NCBI RefSeq assembly: GCF_900005615.1
Contig: NZ_LN832559.1
Coordinates: forward strand, 1,952,837-2,016,836
DNA from: Paracoccus aminovorans
Lineage (GTDB): Bacteria > Pseudomonadota > Alphaproteobacteria > Rhodobacterales > Rhodobacteraceae
Length of the DNA stretch: 64,000 bases
Direction of reading: 5' to 3'
Part shown: positions 37,143 through 46,562 of the stretch, piece after piece
Layout of the letters: each line of letters opens with the position of its first letter
Numbering within the stretch: position 1 is the stretch's first letter
Notes under the pieces: model-generated
Databases searched by the model: none
Told to the model about the DNA's origin: nothing
Seen by the model: only the letters and a program-made list of their open reading frames with translations
Program-made: the position numbers and the translations under genes

Positions 37143-37458
37143 AAAAATATTTTCGCATTATTTTTCAATGCACTAGATTATCTCAAAATAATCGAGTGGG
37201 AATAATTCGGGCCTATCCGAACGCCGCCGATTACCGCACATAACTAACTGAAATCATTATATAATTTTATCACCATCTATCGCGGTCTATCGTCCTGCGA
37301 GCCTCGCAAATGACGGTATGGCGAAACTTGTCACATTCGGAAGTTACATATACCGTCAGGGGTAAGAGGGCTTCTGACGGTATATTTTTTGATCTTATTC
37401 CATGGAGAATAAAGGGAAATTTACCGATCAGGGAGGCTGATTTTGGCCTGACGGTATA
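36967..37458. repeat. Cluster of TGACGGTATA boxes upstream of a disrupted integrase
   Basis: Seven boxes are seen in about 490 bp: direct copies at 36967, 37110, 37122, 37311, 37375 and 37449, and an inverted copy at 37349-37358. Four match TGACGGTATA fully (36967, 37349 inverted, 37375, 37449); the others share TGACGGTA. The DNA is AT-richer than its surroundings and has a TTATTC/GAATAA dyad at 37395-37412. Apart from the IS21 insertion, the last box lies about 30 bp from the integrase start. This fits recombinase arm-type sites or plasmid iterons. No other gene is seen between 36927 and 37495. Confidence 0.75.
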
Positions 37459-37628
37459 ATTGGCTGCTCTCTGACGCTTTTGGACGGTCTTGGATTGTCA
37501 ATCGGCATTCAAACGGGCCCCCTGATCGGCGTCCAAAAGTGACCCCTTTGGCGCGCGGGTGAGCAGGCCCGTGGCGGCGTAGCTTTCCAGCTGGCGCAGC
37601 CGACGCGGGCCTGCGTTTTGGAGGGTGT

Positions 37629-38357
37629 TCAGGCTCGGGTTTTGATGCGCCAGCTGTCGTTGCCGGTCTCGACGATGTCGCAGTGGTGGGTGAGCCGGTC
37701 GAGCAGCGCGGTGGTCATCTTTGCGTCTCCGAAGACGGTCGGCCACTCCCCGAATGCGAGGTTGGTGGTGACGATGACGGAAGTCTGCTCATAGAGCTTG
37801 CTGATCAGATGGAACAGCAGCTGGCCGCCGGACTGCGCGAATGGCAGGTATCCGAGTTCATCGAGGATGACGAAGTCGAGCCGCATCAGATGTTCTGCAA
37901 GCCGGCCTGCCCGTCCGGCACGGGCCTCGGCCTCCAGCCTGTTCACCAGATCGACGACATTGAAGAACCTGCCCCGGGCACCATTGCGGATGACCGCGCG
38001 CGCTATGGCCACAGAGATATGGGTCTTGCCGGTCCCGGTGCCGCCAACCAGCACGACATTGCGCTGTTGGCTGAGGAACTCCCCGCTGGCCAGATCTCGC
38101 ACCAGGGTCTCGTTGATTGGGGTGTCATCGAAGGTGAACTCCTCGATCTCCCGGGCATAGGGCAGCTTGGCGGTGGTGATCTGGTATTTGACCGACCGCG
38201 CTTTCTTCTCGTTGATCTCGGCGGCCAGAAGATCTCCAACGATCTGGCGGGGTTCGTGCTGGCGGCGCACAGCCACCGCCATGAGTTCGTCATAAGCGGC
38301 GCGCATCCCGTAGAGCTTCAACTCGCCCATTGCAGCCATGATGTCAGCACGATCCAT
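37629..38357 (-). CDS. istB: IS21 helper ATPase IstB
   Basis: The 242-residue AAA+ protein carries Walker [11 protein letters not shown], Walker [14 protein letters not shown] and the sensor [13 protein letters not shown], with the usual N-terminal helical region ([20 protein letters not shown]). IstB loads on target DNA and directs IstA to it. Its start shares one base with the istA stop. Confidence 0.95.
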   Translation of the reverse strand: MDRADIMAAMGELKLYGMRAAYDELMAVAVRRQHEPRQIVGDLLAAEINEKKARSVKYQITTAKLPYAREIEEFTFDDTPINETLVRDLASGEFLSQQRNVVLVGGTGTGKTHISVAIARAVIRNGARGRFFNVVDLVNRLEAEARAGRAGRLAEHLMRLDFVILDELGYLPFAQSGGQLLFHLISKLYEQTSVIVTTNLAFGEWPTVFGDAKMTTALLDRLTHHCDIVETGNDSWRIKTRA

Positions 38358-39856
38358 CAGCAGGCCCTCCGCAGCAGATCATAACGGGCGCAGTCCGCCA
38401 CAGGCTCATGGGTCAACTGCAAGGCCGGAGAGGTCAGCAGAAGCGGTGGTGGTTCCGGATCTCGCCTGCGGGATAGAATATTGAGGATTACATCGGCAGA
38501 ATGGACGCCTTGCGAGAGAGCTTCGGCACATGCCTTTTGAACCACAGGCATCCCTTCCGTCAGCACAGCGCCGAGGACCTTCACCATCTGGCGGTCGCCA
38601 TCTGAGGAGCCCTGCAGCTTGCGGCGGATCTGTTCAAGAGCTCCGGGAAGAACCCAGTCCTTGAACGGTGCGCCGTTACGCAGCGCCCCGGGTTTGCGAA
38701 GCAGAACAGGCACATAATGCCAGGGATTGTAAACCGTTCGGTCCCGGCCGAAGTGACGCGGGTGGTCTCCGACCAGTCGGCCCTCCTGCCGGATCTCGAT
38801 CCGCTCAGCATAGGCCCTGATCTCGACCTGCCGCCCGACAGCCGTTGCCGCGACGGAGTATTTGTTGTTGTCGAAGCGCACGAGACAGGTCTTTGACACC
38901 GCCGCAGGCAGTGAATGGAATCCGTCGAAGCGCCCGGCATAGGGGACAAGGTGCGGGCGCTCTTCCTGGAAGACCTGCCAGACGGTTTTGTCCGTCAGCT
39001 CCGGATGCTTGCTGGTTCTGGCCGAGGCGATGCACTTGTCCAGCAGCCAGGCATTCAGTTCCTCGTAGCTCTTGACCCTGACGCGGGGCGCGAAAAACCG
39101 CTGACGGACAGTGCCGACCTGGCTCTCCACCTGGCCTTTCTCCCAACCCGCAGCAGGGGTGCAGGCAACGGGTTCGACCAGATAATGGCTGGCCATCTGC
39201 AGGAACCGACGATTGTAGAGGCGTTCCTTGCCGGTGAAGATGGTCTCCACCGCCGTCTTCATGTTGTCGTAGATCCCGCGGGTGCAGGTGCCCTTGAAGA
39301 AGGCGAAAGCCCTGTCGTGGGCATCGAACACCATCTCCTGCGTCTCGCGCGGATAGGCCCGCACAAAGAACATCCGGCTGTGGCACAGGCGAACATGGGC
39401 CACTTTGATGGTGGTGGTCGCCCCATCGATCACCACAACCTCGTGGCTCCAGTCGAACTGATAGGCTTCACCGGGCGCAAAGCTCAGGGGCACGAAGGCG
39501 GCAGAAGCGCCTGAACTCTGAGTGCGTGCCCAGTTCGAGGCGTAGCGGCGCACCGCGTCATACCCACCTTCATAACCGAGACCGCTCAGTTCTTCGTAGA
39601 TCTGTATCAGAGACTGACGTTCCCGGCTGGACCGCGCGGCGTTGACCTCCAGCAGCCGGTTGAGTTCCCCCAGCCAGGCACCCAGCTTCGGGCGCGGCTG
39701 CACCGTCCGGGTATAGGTGAACTCGGTAATCCCGGTGCGGATCACCTTCCGCACCACCTTCTTCGACAGCTTCAGGTCACGGCAGATCGTCTTGATCCCC
39801 TTGCCCTCGGTGAAATGTAGCCGCCTGATTTTTGCGATTGTCTCCACGATCAGCAT
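38357..39856 (-). CDS. istA: IS21 transposase IstA
   Basis: The 499-residue transposase has an N-terminal helix-turn-helix ([20 protein letters not shown]) and a DDE core with [20 protein letters not shown], containing the first Asp, followed by a [20 protein letters not shown] region and the [12 protein letters not shown] segment with the catalytic Glu. A C-terminal beta-barrel-like segment ([20 protein letters not shown]) completes it. It looks full length. Confidence 0.95.
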   Translation of the reverse strand: MLIVETIAKIRRLHFTEGKGIKTICRDLKLSKKVVRKVIRTGITEFTYTRTVQPRPKLGAWLGELNRLLEVNAARSSRERQSLIQIYEELSGLGYEGGYDAVRRYASNWARTQSSGASAAFVPLSFAPGEAYQFDWSHEVVVIDGATTTIKVAHVRLCHSRMFFVRAYPRETQEMVFDAHDRAFAFFKGTCTRGIYDNMKTAVETIFTGKERLYNRRFLQMASHYLVEPVACTPAAGWEKGQVESQVGTVRQRFFAPRVRVKSYEELNAWLLDKCIASARTSKHPELTDKTVWQVFQEERPHLVPYAGRFDGFHSLPAAVSKTCLVRFDNNKYSVAATAVGRQVEIRAYAERIEIRQEGRLVGDHPRHFGRDRTVYNPWHYVPVLLRKPGALRNGAPFKDWVLPGALEQIRRKLQGSSDGDRQMVKVLGAVLTEGMPVVQKACAEALSQGVHSADVILNILSRRRDPEPPPLLLTSPALQLTHEPVADCARYDLLRRAC

Positions 39857-39979
39857 CCCGTGCTCGGCCTCCGATAATCATCGAAGGCACAATGGACCCA
39901 ACCCCCGGTCGGTGGGGTCCATTTTGGACGCCGATCACCCCAGAAGCGGGGTCCTTATTGCAAGCCGTTCAACACTTGG

Positions 39980-40178
39980 ATGGTCAAAATGCTGACTGAC
40001 GCGGGCATCAAAGCTATGAAACCAAAGGACAAATTGTATAAGGTCGCTGACCGTGACGGTATGTATGTCGCGGTCAATCCCTCGGGGGCGGTCGTGTTCC
40101 GGTATGACTACCGCCTCAATGGGCGGCGGGAGACGTTGACGCTGGGTCGATACGGTGCAGCCGGCCTATCTCTGGCGG
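39980..40178 (+). pseudogene. Tyrosine-recombinase (phage/island integrase) N-terminal fragment
   Basis: About 66 codons remain: MVKMLTDAGIKAMKPKDKLY, KVADRDGMYVAVNPSGAVVF and RYDYRLNGRRETLTLGRYGA, the arm-type DNA-binding domain (DUF4102) of P4-like integrases. An IS66 end cuts the gene at 40179, and the IS21 target duplication overlaps its start codon (39980-39982). The catalytic domain is gone from this place, so it cannot recombine. It marks the former edge of an integrated island or prophage. Confidence 0.88.
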
Positions 40179-41177
40179 TAAGCGTTTGGGCTGACCGCTA
40201 CCCGTTCCAGCGCCAGGGCAGCAGGTCGTCGACCTTGGTGATCTTGTAGTCCGGGATGCGGGCTAGGGTGTCGGCGAGCCAGGCGTGGGGATTGACGGCG
40301 TTGAGTTTGGCGGTTTCGATCAGGGTGTAGGTGATGGCGGCGGCCTTGCCGCCTGCTTCGGAGCCGACGAAGAGGTAGTTCTTCCGGCCGAGGGCGATGG
40401 CACGCATGCCGCGTTCGGCGGTGTTGTTGTCCAGTTCCAGGATGCCGTGGTCGAGGTAGGGGCGCAGGCGCTCCATGCGGGTCAGGGCATAGCGGATGGC
40501 GACTGCCAGTGGGGATTTTCCAGAGATGGTCGTGAGTTGCATGGCCAGCCAGGCTTCGAGGCCGTCGAAGACCGGGGCGGCATGCGTGCGACGTAGATCG
40601 GCGCGACGATCAGGTGGCGATCCTCGGGCCTCCTTCTCGACGGCGTAGAGTTGGGCGATCCGGCCGATGGCCTCTTCTGCGATCGGGGAGCCTTGCGACC
40701 GATGGATGTCGACGAACTTGCGCCGGACATGGGCCATGCAGGCGACCTCGCGGATCGCGCCGGAGCGGTAGAGATCTTCGAACCCGGCATAGCCATCGGC
40801 GTGCATCCAGCCGCGGAAGCGTGCGAGATGGTCCTTCGGGTGCTGGCCCTTGCGGTCGCCGGAGAACCGATACCAGGCGGCGGGCGGGGCGGTGCCACCC
40901 CATGGTCGTTCGTCGCGGGCATAGGTCCAGAGCCGGGCGGTCTGTGTCTTGCCGGTGCCGGGAGCGAGCATGCTGACGGACGTGTCATCGGTGAAGATCG
41001 CCTCGGCCGACAGGACATGGCGGCCGATGGCATCGGCCAGCGGTTCCAGCAGGGCGGTGCTCTTGCCAACCCAGTCGGCCAGGGTCGAGCGGTCGAGGTC
41101 GAGCCCCTCACGGTCGAAGATCTGGCTCTGGCGATAGAGGGGCAGATGGTCGGCATATTTGCTGACCAGCACATGAG
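40179..41177 (-). mobile_element. IS66-family element, truncated (TnpC C-terminal part)
   Basis: The right end GTAAGCGTTTGGGCTGACCG starts at 40179, and the large IS66 transposase is read on the minus strand from 41177 to its stop at 40198-40200. Its N-terminal part and the other two IS66 genes are missing, because an IS3 element end begins at 41178. Confidence 0.9.
40198..41177 (-). pseudogene. tnpC: IS66 TnpC transposase, 5'-truncated
   Basis: About 326 codons survive: VSKYADHLPLYRQSQIFDRE, then AEAIFTDDTSVSMLAPGTGK with the catalytic Asp pair region, HVRRKFVDIHRSQGSPIAEE, and the highly conserved LELDNNTAERGMRAIALGRK plus NYLFVGSEAGG near the end. The C-terminus DDLLPWRWNG is intact. The missing N-terminal zinc-binding region and the fusion to IS3 sequence upstream show it is dead. 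Confidence 0.9.
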
Positions 41178-41640
41178 TGGACCTGTCACGTATTTGTGCC
41201 GCTCCGATTGCTCGTTTAAGCCACCTTACGTTCAAAAGCGACCGGGCCTTTCCAGCCCAATGCTGAGTGCCGTCGACGCGGATTGTAAAAGCCGTTGATG
41301 TATTCGAAGATCGCCATCTCATCGTGCCGCCGGGTTACCCATGACCACCGCCAGATCAACTCGGCCTTGATGGTTTTGAAGAACGTCTCGACGGCCGCAT
41401 TATCATAACAATTACCTTTGCCGCTCATCGAGACTTTGAAGCCATGCTGGCGCAGGATCTTCTGATAGTCATGCGAACAGTATTGGCTGCCCCTGTCGCT
41501 GTGGAAGATGCAGCCTTTGGGTGGCGACCTGAAGGCAATCGCCATCTTCAAGGCCCGGATCGCCAGATCGCGCTTCATGCGGTTGCTGACGGCCCAGCCG
41601 ATCACGCGGCGGGAATGCAGGTCCAGGATGCCCCCATCGT
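41178..41640 (-). mobile_element. IS3-family fragment 2, orfB C-terminal part
   Basis: From the end TGGACCTGTCACG at 41178 the minus strand encodes the C-terminal 140 or so codons of an IS3 orfB: GILDLHSRRVIGWAVSNRMK, then FHSDRGSQYCSHDYQKILRQ with the second Asp, and GNCYDNAAVETFFKTIKAEL with the catalytic Glu, ending AFERKVA. The N-terminal part and orfA are missing. Sequence identity is lost at about 41630-41640, next to the HPP gene. Same orientation as fragment 1. Confidence 0.9.
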
Positions 41641-41666
41641 CGACCCGGGTTCGGGAATGCCGCCAC

Positions 41667-42182
41667 TCAGGCCGGATAAGCCCGCTTCGAGAACAGGCGG
41701 TGATAGACGAGCGCAACCGCCACCAGCAGGACCGTTCCGGCCAACACCGGCAGGATCAGGAAGGACCAGCCGGCGCCCGTCATGATGACGATCAGCGGGT
41801 TGCCTCCGGCCGGGGGGTGCAGGGTGCCGGTGAATTGCATCACCGCGATGGCGACCCCGACACCGACCGCCATGGCCAGAACGCCGTCGCCCAGAACGCT
41901 CAGCACCAGCAGTCCGACCAGCGCCGACAGGACATGGCCGCAGATCACGTTGCGCGGCCGCGCCAGCGGGCTTTGCGGCAGGGCGAACAGCAACACGCAG
42001 CTTGCGCCGAACGAGGCGATCAGCAGCAGATGCTCCAGCGACGCGCTCAGTGCGGCCAGCAGCCCGACGGCCAATGCCCCGCCCAGGCCCGAGACCAGCG
42101 CAAGCGGGCCGTTGCGGCGCAGGTAGGAGGCGGCGGTTTCAGCCAGGGAAAGGCTCGGGCCGTTTTCGGTTTCCAGGGACAT
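41667..42182 (-). CDS. HPP-family integral membrane protein
   Basis: The 171-residue protein has four or five transmembrane segments and the name-giving motif FTGTLHPPAGGNPL between segments. A short cytoplasmic N-terminus (SLETENGPSLSLAETAASYL) precedes the first. HPP proteins are linked to nitrite or other anion transport in plastids and cyanobacteria, and the bacterial role is less clear. The C-terminal SKRAYPA lies immediately beside IS3 debris, so the last residues may have been altered by the insertion. It follows the fdh gene on the same strand after a strong hairpin. Confidence 0.82.
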   Translation of the reverse strand: MSLETENGPSLSLAETAASYLRRNGPLALVSGLGGALAVGLLAALSASLEHLLLIASFGASCVLLFALPQSPLARPRNVICGHVLSALVGLLVLSVLGDGVLAMAVGVGVAIAVMQFTGTLHPPAGGNPLIVIMTGAGWSFLILPVLAGTVLLVAVALVYHRLFSKRAYPA

Positions 42183-42203
42183 GGCGTGCTCCGAATGGGG
42201 GAA

Positions 42204-42231
42204 GGCCCGCGCGAGAGCATCCGCGCGGGCC
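42204..42231 (-). terminator. Terminator-like hairpin between fdh and HPP gene
   Basis: A perfect 10-bp GC stem (GGCCCGCGCG/CGCGCGGGCC) with an 8-nt loop lies 12 bp after the formate dehydrogenase stop. On the minus strand it is followed by TTCCCCC, not a good T-run, so termination may be partial and the HPP gene could be read through. Confidence 0.6.
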
Positions 42232-42242
42232 GGCTTTTCGGG

Positions 42243-43445
42243 TCAGACCTTCTCGAACTTCGCCGCCTCTTCCGAGCCGCCGGTCGCATTGCCCTTGGAA
42301 TAGGAATGCGCGCCGACGCCGGCCAGGCTGCCGCCCTGCACGATCAGGTATTCGTCGCGGATCGGTCGGCCCTCGAAATAGCATTCCAGGATCTCGCGCG
42401 TGCCGGCCGCATAGCGCGCCTGCGCCGAGAGCGAGGTGCCCGAGATATGCGGCGTCATCGCGTTATGCGGCATGGTGCGCCAGGGATGGTCCTGCGGCGC
42501 CGGCTGCGGGAACCAGACATCGCCGCCATAGCCGGCCAGCTGGCCGCTTTCCAGCGCGCGGGCCACCGCGTCGCGGTCGCACAGCTTGCCGCGCGCCGTG
42601 TTGACCAGATAGGCGCCGCGCTTGAACAGCTTCAGCGTCTCGTCGTTGACCATATGCTCGGTCTCGGGGTGCAGCGGGCAGTTCAGCGTGACGATGTCGC
42701 AGGCCGGATACATGTCCTTGGGGCTGTCGTGCCAGGTCAGGTCCAGCTCTAGCTCGAGTTCGCGCGGCAGGCGATGGCGGTCGGTATAGTGCAGGTGCAT
42801 GCCGAAGGGCTTGAAGCGGCGCAGCACGGCAAGGCCGATGCGGCCGGCGGCGACGGTGCCGACATGCATCCCCTCGATGTCATAGGAGCGGGTGACGCAA
42901 TCGGCGATGTTCCAGCCGCCCTTCACCGCCCAGTCATGCGAGGGGGTATAGTTCCGCACCAGGTTCAGCGCCGTCATCACCACATGCTCGGACACGCTGA
43001 TCGAGTTGCAGAAGGTCACCTCGGCCACGGTGATGCCGCGGTCGATGGCGGCTTGCAGGTCGACATGGTCCGAGCCGATGCCGGCGGTCAGCGCCAGTTT
43101 CAGCTTGGGCGCCTTGGCGATGCGCTCGGCGGTCAGGTAGGCCGGCCAGAACGGCTGCGAGATGACGACCTCGGCATCGTGCAGGTGCTTTTCCAACTCG
43201 CTGTCGGGGCCGTCCTTGGACGAGGTCACCACCAGTTCGTGGCCCTGCGCTTCCAGGTAGTTGCGCAGGCCCAGCTCGCCCGAGACCGAACCGAGCAGGC
43301 TGCCCGGCACGAAGTCGATGGCCTTGGGCGTGGGCAGGGTCTGCCCGTCGGGATAGCGCTCGATCACCGGCAGAGAATCGCGAGCGTAAGAGGTCGGATA
43401 GCCGTCGACCGGATCGTCGTAGAGAACGCAAACTACCTTGGCCAT
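42243..43445 (-). CDS. fdh: NAD-dependent formate dehydrogenase
   Basis: The 400-residue cytoplasmic enzyme oxidises formate to CO2 with reduction of NAD. It belongs to the D-2-hydroxyacid dehydrogenase family. Visible are the N-terminal VVCVLYDDPVDGYPTSYARD, the substrate-site ISQPFWPAYLTAERIAKAPK, NAD-binding GMHVGTVAAGRIGLAVLRRF, and GGDVWFPQPAPQDHPWRTMP containing the catalytic His. Length and sequence match the FDH of Paracoccus and other methylotrophs. AAGGAAG precedes the ATG at a good distance. It is likely controlled by the LysR gene just upstream. Formate could come from C1 metabolism. Confidence 0.96.
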   Translation of the reverse strand: MAKVVCVLYDDPVDGYPTSYARDSLPVIERYPDGQTLPTPKAIDFVPGSLLGSVSGELGLRNYLEAQGHELVVTSSKDGPDSELEKHLHDAEVVISQPFWPAYLTAERIAKAPKLKLALTAGIGSDHVDLQAAIDRGITVAEVTFCNSISVSEHVVMTALNLVRNYTPSHDWAVKGGWNIADCVTRSYDIEGMHVGTVAAGRIGLAVLRRFKPFGMHLHYTDRHRLPRELELELDLTWHDSPKDMYPACDIVTLNCPLHPETEHMVNDETLKLFKRGAYLVNTARGKLCDRDAVARALESGQLAGYGGDVWFPQPAPQDHPWRTMPHNAMTPHISGTSLSAQARYAAGTREILECYFEGRPIRDEYLIVQGGSLAGVGAHSYSKGNATGGSEEAAKFEKV

Positions 43446-43655
43446 AAGTCTTCCTTTCGGTTCATGCGGCAGCCAGAAGCCCCCTCCGCCCGCCGTCGTC
43501 GGGCATGCGGAACCGCAGGCCTGTCCCGATGGCGTCATCGGGCAGGCGGACCGGCGATGCCGGGCGATGTCGGGGCTTTCCTCCCTGGATGCCTCGGGTT
43601 GTGCGAGGTGTCTCGTGGACAGGGCAACCCTGCCTGCCCGGGCCCGCATCCGCAA

Positions 43656-43674
43656 ATCGGAGTTTTTCAACGAT
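43656..43674. promoter_or_regulatory. Candidate LysR-type operator upstream of fdh
   Basis: ATCG-N11-CGAT is a dyad with the T-N11-A geometry of LysR-type sites, in the 283-bp space between the LysR gene and fdh. The rest of that space shows no gene. Confidence 0.45.
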
Positions 43675-43728
43675 CCATAGACGGTTTCGATGGCACCTCG
43701 CCCCGGCGGCGCGCCGAGGCCCGAAACC

Positions 43729-44646
43729 CTAGCCGGACCCCATGGCCCCGAAAGCGCGCGTCCGGGCGGCCCGCAGGGCGCAATCCTGCAAGGCGCGCAC
43801 CATGGGCGATTGCGGCATCCGGTCCGCCAGCACCAGGCCGATCTCCTGCGCGTGGGCGGGGTCGGTCAGCGGCATCAGGCTGAGCTCCGGCACCCCGGCG
43901 AAGACCATGCCGAAGGTATGGGGCACGATGGCGCACCAGGGGCCGCGGCGCAGATGCGACAGCACCCCCAGAAAGGAATTGGTGGCGATCTTGGGCGCCA
44001 GCCGCACGCCCGCCCGGTCGGCGATGGCGTCGAGGATGCGACGGTTCTGCATGTCGCCCGACAGCAGGCACAGCGGCCGCGTCACCGCCTCGGCCCAGCT
44101 TATCGCCGCGCGGCCGGCAAAGGCGTCGCCGCAGCGGCAGGCAAAGACATAGGTTTCCGAATAGAGCGGAAAGCAGCGCACATGCTGCAGCGGCTCGTTG
44201 TCGAGATAGGTCATGCCGCCGTCGATCTCGAAATTGTCGAGCCCCCTCTGGATCGCGCGCGAGGTCATCGAGCGCACCTCGATCTCGGCCCCGGGGTGGC
44301 GGGCGACGAAGGCCTCGGTCAGCAGCGAGGCGGCGGGCATGGCGGCCGGGATGACGCCCAGCCGCAGCCGCCCGGTCAGCCCGCCGCGGTCCCGGCCCTG
44401 CAGGTCGTCGTGCAGGCTGTCGTAATCGGAAAGGATCTGCCGGCCCCAATGCAGCACCCTTTCGCCTTCGGGGGTCAGCGCCAGGAAGCGGTGGCCGCGG
44501 ACGATCAGGCCCAGGTTCAGCTCGTCCTCGAGCTTGCGGATGGCGTGGGACAGCGTCGGCTGGGTGACGTTGCAGCGCGCGGCGGCGCGGCCGAAATGCT
44601 GCTCCTCGGCCAGGGTCACGAAGAATTTGAGATGACGTATCAGCAT
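43729..44646 (-). CDS. LysR-family regulator, probably of fdh
   Basis: The 305-residue regulator has the N-terminal winged helix LKFFVTLAEEQHFGRAAARC, NVTQPTLSHAIRKLEDELNL, and a periplasmic-binding-like effector domain (TGRLRLGVIPAAMPAASLLT and onward). It is codirectional with and upstream of formate dehydrogenase, and resembles LysR regulators (FdsR type) found with formate dehydrogenase operons. Control of fdh is inferred from adjacency and the dyad between them. Confidence 0.85.
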   Translation of the reverse strand: MLIRHLKFFVTLAEEQHFGRAAARCNVTQPTLSHAIRKLEDELNLGLIVRGHRFLALTPEGERVLHWGRQILSDYDSLHDDLQGRDRGGLTGRLRLGVIPAAMPAASLLTEAFVARHPGAEIEVRSMTSRAIQRGLDNFEIDGGMTYLDNEPLQHVRCFPLYSETYVFACRCGDAFAGRAAISWAEAVTRPLCLLSGDMQNRRILDAIADRAGVRLAPKIATNSFLGVLSHLRRGPWCAIVPHTFGMVFAGVPELSLMPLTDPAHAQEIGLVLADRMPQSPMVRALQDCALRAARTRAFGAMGSG

Positions 44647-44974
44647 GTCCGCAATCCGATGCTATCGGGGCTTCGTTATAGCGAAGCTAGCATATCGGCA
44701 AGCTGCGGATGTATCGCGAAGGAAAGTCGAAAGCCGGCGGGAATGCAAGCGCCGGAAAGTCCGGGCCGTACCTTGGTGGACGGGACCTGGGTCACGCGCG
44801 GCATCACGGCCTAGTCCCGACGGCAAGAAACATGCCCGCTCGTCATATCGTTCGGGATCGATATGCCCGGCAGGCCGGTCCCGAAGCCGGACCCGTCATC
44901 CGCCGGGCTGATCCGTTGGCAAGGGCCGCCTTGGCCTGGGGGCCAAGGCGACGCGCTGTCGGCAGTCCGACGGG
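44647..44974. other. Gene-poor stretch with terminator-like hairpin
   Basis: These 328 bases between the ABC permease end and the LysR start hold no recognisable gene. A perfect 10-bp stem (CGCCTTGGCC/GGCCAAGGCG, 44927-44950) lies 25 bp after the permease stop and probably closes the transport operon. The bases nearest 44646 form the LysR promoter region. Confidence 0.55.
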
Positions 44975-45748
44975 TCAGGCGGGCCGCTCGCCCTCTTTCG
45001 GGCGCCAGGTGATCAGCTTGTTCTCGACCACGTCCAGGATGCTGTCGATGATCAGCACGAAGACCGCCAGCACGGTGATGCCGGCAAAGACGCCTGCCGC
45101 GTCGAAATTGCCCTCGGCCTGCGAGATCAGATAGCCCAGCCCGGCCGACGAGCCGAGATATTCGCCGATGATGGCGCCGACCACGGCGAAACCGACCGAG
45201 GTGCGCAGCGAGGACAGGATCCAGCTTGCCGCCGCCGGGAAATAGACGTGGCGCAGCAGCGCCGAGCGGTTCGCGCCCAGCACCCGGGCGTTGGAAAGCA
45301 CCACCGGGTTCACCTCGCGCACGCCCTGCATGGCGTTGAAGAAGGTGACGAAGAACACCAGCGTCACCGCCAGCGCGACCTTGGACCACAGCCCCAGCCC
45401 CAGCCAAAGCACGAAGATCGGCGCCAGCACCACCCGCGGAATCGCATTCAGCGTCTTGATGAACGGGTCCAGGATGCGGGCCGTGCGGCGGCTGAGTCCC
45501 AGCCAGACGCCGGCACCGACGCCAAGCCCGGTGCCGATCACATAGCCCAGCACGGTTTCCGTCAGCGTGATGTAGACATGCTTGTAGAAACCGCTGTCCG
45601 TCACCCAGGCGACGATCTGATGCAGGATGTCCAGCGGCGCCGGAAAGAAGAAGGGGTCGATCAGGCCGGCGTTCACGCCCAGCTGCCAGCCGCCGAAGAT
45701 GACGACCACGAGCGCCAGCTGGATCAGGCGGTCATTTATTGCGTGCAT
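44975..45748 (-). CDS. NitT/TauT-type ABC transporter permease
   Basis: This 257-residue inner-membrane protein has about six hydrophobic segments, starting LIQLALVVVIFGGWQLGVNA, and the ABC permease loop GANRSALLRHVYFPAAASWI (EAA-like) that contacts the ATPase, preceded by NAIPRVVLAPIFVLWLGLGL. It is the last gene of the operon, and its start overlaps the ATPase gene by 17 bp. Start 45748 (MHAINDRL) was chosen over an upstream extension that would lie deep in the ATPase gene. Confidence 0.93.
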   Translation of the reverse strand: MHAINDRLIQLALVVVIFGGWQLGVNAGLIDPFFFPAPLDILHQIVAWVTDSGFYKHVYITLTETVLGYVIGTGLGVGAGVWLGLSRRTARILDPFIKTLNAIPRVVLAPIFVLWLGLGLWSKVALAVTLVFFVTFFNAMQGVREVNPVVLSNARVLGANRSALLRHVYFPAAASWILSSLRTSVGFAVVGAIIGEYLGSSAGLGYLISQAEGNFDAAGVFAGITVLAVFVLIIDSILDVVENKLITWRPKEGERPA

Positions 45749-46562
45749 AGCTCTTCTCCACTTCGCCACGGAGCGACGCCCAGATGTCGCGGTAAAGTTG
45801 CATGAAGCGGTCGTCCAGCTTGATTTCCGCCACGTTGCGCGGCCGCTCCAGATCGACATGGAAACTGTCGATCACGCGGCTGCGCGGTCCGGCCGCCAAC
45901 ACCACCACGCGGTCGCCCAGCGCGATGGCTTCCTCGAGGTCGTGGGTGATCATCACCACTGCCCGCCGATCCTCCTGCCAGATGCTCAGAAGCTCGTTCT
46001 GCATCAGGTGGCGGGTGTGGATGTCCAAGGCCGAGAAGGGTTCGTCCATCAGGATCACCTTGGGCCGGGTGATCAGGGCCTGCGCCATCTGCACGCGCTT
46101 GCGCTGGCCGCCGGAAAGCTGCTGCGGATAGCGGTCCTCGAAGCCCTTCAGCCCGACCTTCGCCAGCCAGCCCAGGGCCTTTTCTCGACGCTCTGCGGCC
46201 GACACGCCGCGGAACATCAGCCCCAGCTCCACGTTCTCGATGGCGGTCTTCCAGGGCAGCAGGGCGTCCTGCTGGAACAGATAGCCGATGTCGCCGCCGG
46301 TGCCCGAGACGGTCCTGCCGTCGATGGCGACCGAGCCGCGGGCCGGTTTCAACAGGCCGGCGATGGCGTTCAGGATGGTGCTCTTGCCGCAGCCGGTGGG
46401 ACCGACGACGGCCAGGAATTCGCCATCGCCCACCGTCAGGTTCACGTTTTCGACCGCAACGAAATCGCCGAACGCCATGGTGACGTCCCGGATCTCGACC
46501 ATGGAATCCGCGGGGGCGGACGCGGGCGCCCCCGCAGAGCCGATGACGGGCGCCGCCGTCAT
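45732..46562 (-). CDS. NitT/TauT-type ABC transporter ATP-binding protein
   Basis: The 276-residue ATPase has Walker A VVGPTGCGKSTILNAIAGLL, the Q-loop YLFQQDALLPWKTA, signature QLSGGQRKRVQMAQALITRP, Walker B VILMDEPFSALD and the switch His in VVMITHDLEEA. It powers the adjacent permease. The first 20 residues (Ala/Pro-rich) are non-conserved, so a start at the internal MVEIRD (about residue 21) is possible. It overlaps the preceding gene by 4 bp. Confidence 0.94.
   Translation of the reverse strand: MTAAPVIGSAGAPASAPADSMVEIRDVTMAFGDFVAVENVNLTVGDGEFLAVVGPTGCGKSTILNAIAGLLKPARGSVAIDGRTVSGTGGDIGYLFQQDALLPWKTAIENVELGLMFRGVSAAERREKALGWLAKVGLKGFEDRYPQQLSGGQRKRVQMAQALITRPKVILMDEPFSALDIHTRHLMQNELLSIWQEDRRAVVMITHDLEEAIALGDRVVVLAAGPRSRVIDSFHVDLERPRNVAEIKLDDRFMQLYRDIWASLRGEVEKSYARNK

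Larger units (their letters stand above)
37496..39974 (-). mobile_element. Complete IS21-family insertion sequence with 7-bp target duplication
   Basis: The 2.48-kb element begins TGTCAATCGGC and ends with the inverse of TGTTGAACGGC. Both ends carry an internal GATCGGCGTCCAAAA block in inverted orientation, as expected for IstA binding. A perfect direct repeat CTTGGAT flanks it (37489-37495 and 39975-39981). istA and istB are both intact, so the element should be mobile. Confidence 0.95.
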
